In this document: piece by piece, positions 43,570 through 43,621 of the stretch | Layout of the letters: each line of letters opens with the position of its first letter | How positions within the stretch are numbered: the stretch's first letter is position 1 | Source: Candidatus Gastranaerophilales bacterium | GTDB lineage: Bacteria > Cyanobacteriota > Vampirovibrionia > Gastranaerophilales > Gastranaerophilaceae | DNA: 43,621 bases | Direction of reading: 5' to 3' | Assembly: GCA_016282705.1 (NCBI GenBank) | Contig: JAEELO010000063.1 | Location: forward strand, 1-43,621 | Notes under the pieces: model-generated | Databases searched by the model: none | The model's input: the letters and a program-made list of their open reading frames with translations, nothing else | Told to the model about the DNA's origin: nothing | Position numbers and translations under genes: made by a program

Positions 43570-43621
43570 ATAGTTTCCCTATTATTATTATATTAGGGAA
43601 CTAAAATTTTTTACCGTTCAA

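Overview
The window is AT-rich DNA from an anaerobic, Gram-negative-type bacterium. My best guess is a gut member of the non-photosynthetic Cyanobacteria relatives (Vampirovibrionia/Melainabacteria, Candidatus Gastranaerophilales). The clues are a short FtsZ tail of the DIPxFL kind, a PerR-rubredoxin-flavodiiron protein cluster typical of anaerobes, a GT9 (heptosyltransferase-like) gene, and a degenerate N-terminal 'SF(N/S)G' motif on unrelated proteins, which I remember from that lineage. This placement is an inference. I see no rRNA, tRNA, CRISPR array, transposase or prophage.

Layout. 1-2.9 kb: the end of a membrane protein, a kinase-like protein of unknown role and a membrane-anchored unknown. 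2.9-15.3 kb: one long minus-strand operon of ten genes that appears to build a phosphonate-decorated surface glycan. It holds a nucleotidyltransferase-PEP mutase fusion, a phosphonopyruvate decarboxylase-alcohol dehydrogenase fusion, a TagB/TagF-like phosphotransferase, four glycosyltransferases, and the fdtA/fdtC/fdtB-type genes for a dTDP-3-acetamido-3,6-dideoxyhexose. 15.4-21.8 kb: a UbiA prenyltransferase, threonine dehydratase, a UvrD-like helicase and a soluble two-component pair. 22-26.7 kb: a phosphohexomutase, a Cys-rich small protein and rmlB-rmlD-rmlA, which supply the dTDP-4-keto-6-deoxyglucose needed by the fdt genes. 26.7-29.8 kb: a secreted unknown and an EF-hand/coiled-coil/lysozyme-like protein. 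29.9-31.7 kb: PerR, rubredoxin and flavodiiron protein (oxygen defence). 31.8-41.4 kb: a peptide-binding lipoprotein, miaB, a parvulin, an Xaa-Pro peptidase, a SpoU methylase, an OppD ATPase, a secreted unknown, thioredoxin reductase and GT9. 41.4-43.6 kb: a candidate small RNA, ftsZ and an unknown.

The main story is the phosphonoglycan operon. The enzyme set (PEP mutase, decarboxylase, Fe-ADH reductase, no aminotransferase for 2-aminoethylphosphonate) predicts 2-hydroxyethylphosphonate, activated with CMP by the fused nucleotidyltransferase domain and moved onto a glycan by the TagF-like enzyme. A second theme is expression. Five genes have a good -10 box ending exactly six bases before the ATG and no ribosome binding site, so they look leaderless. 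Beside ftsZ, a minus-strand element with two hairpins flanking a CU-rich anti-Shine-Dalgarno stretch resembles the cyanobacterial sRNA Yfr1.
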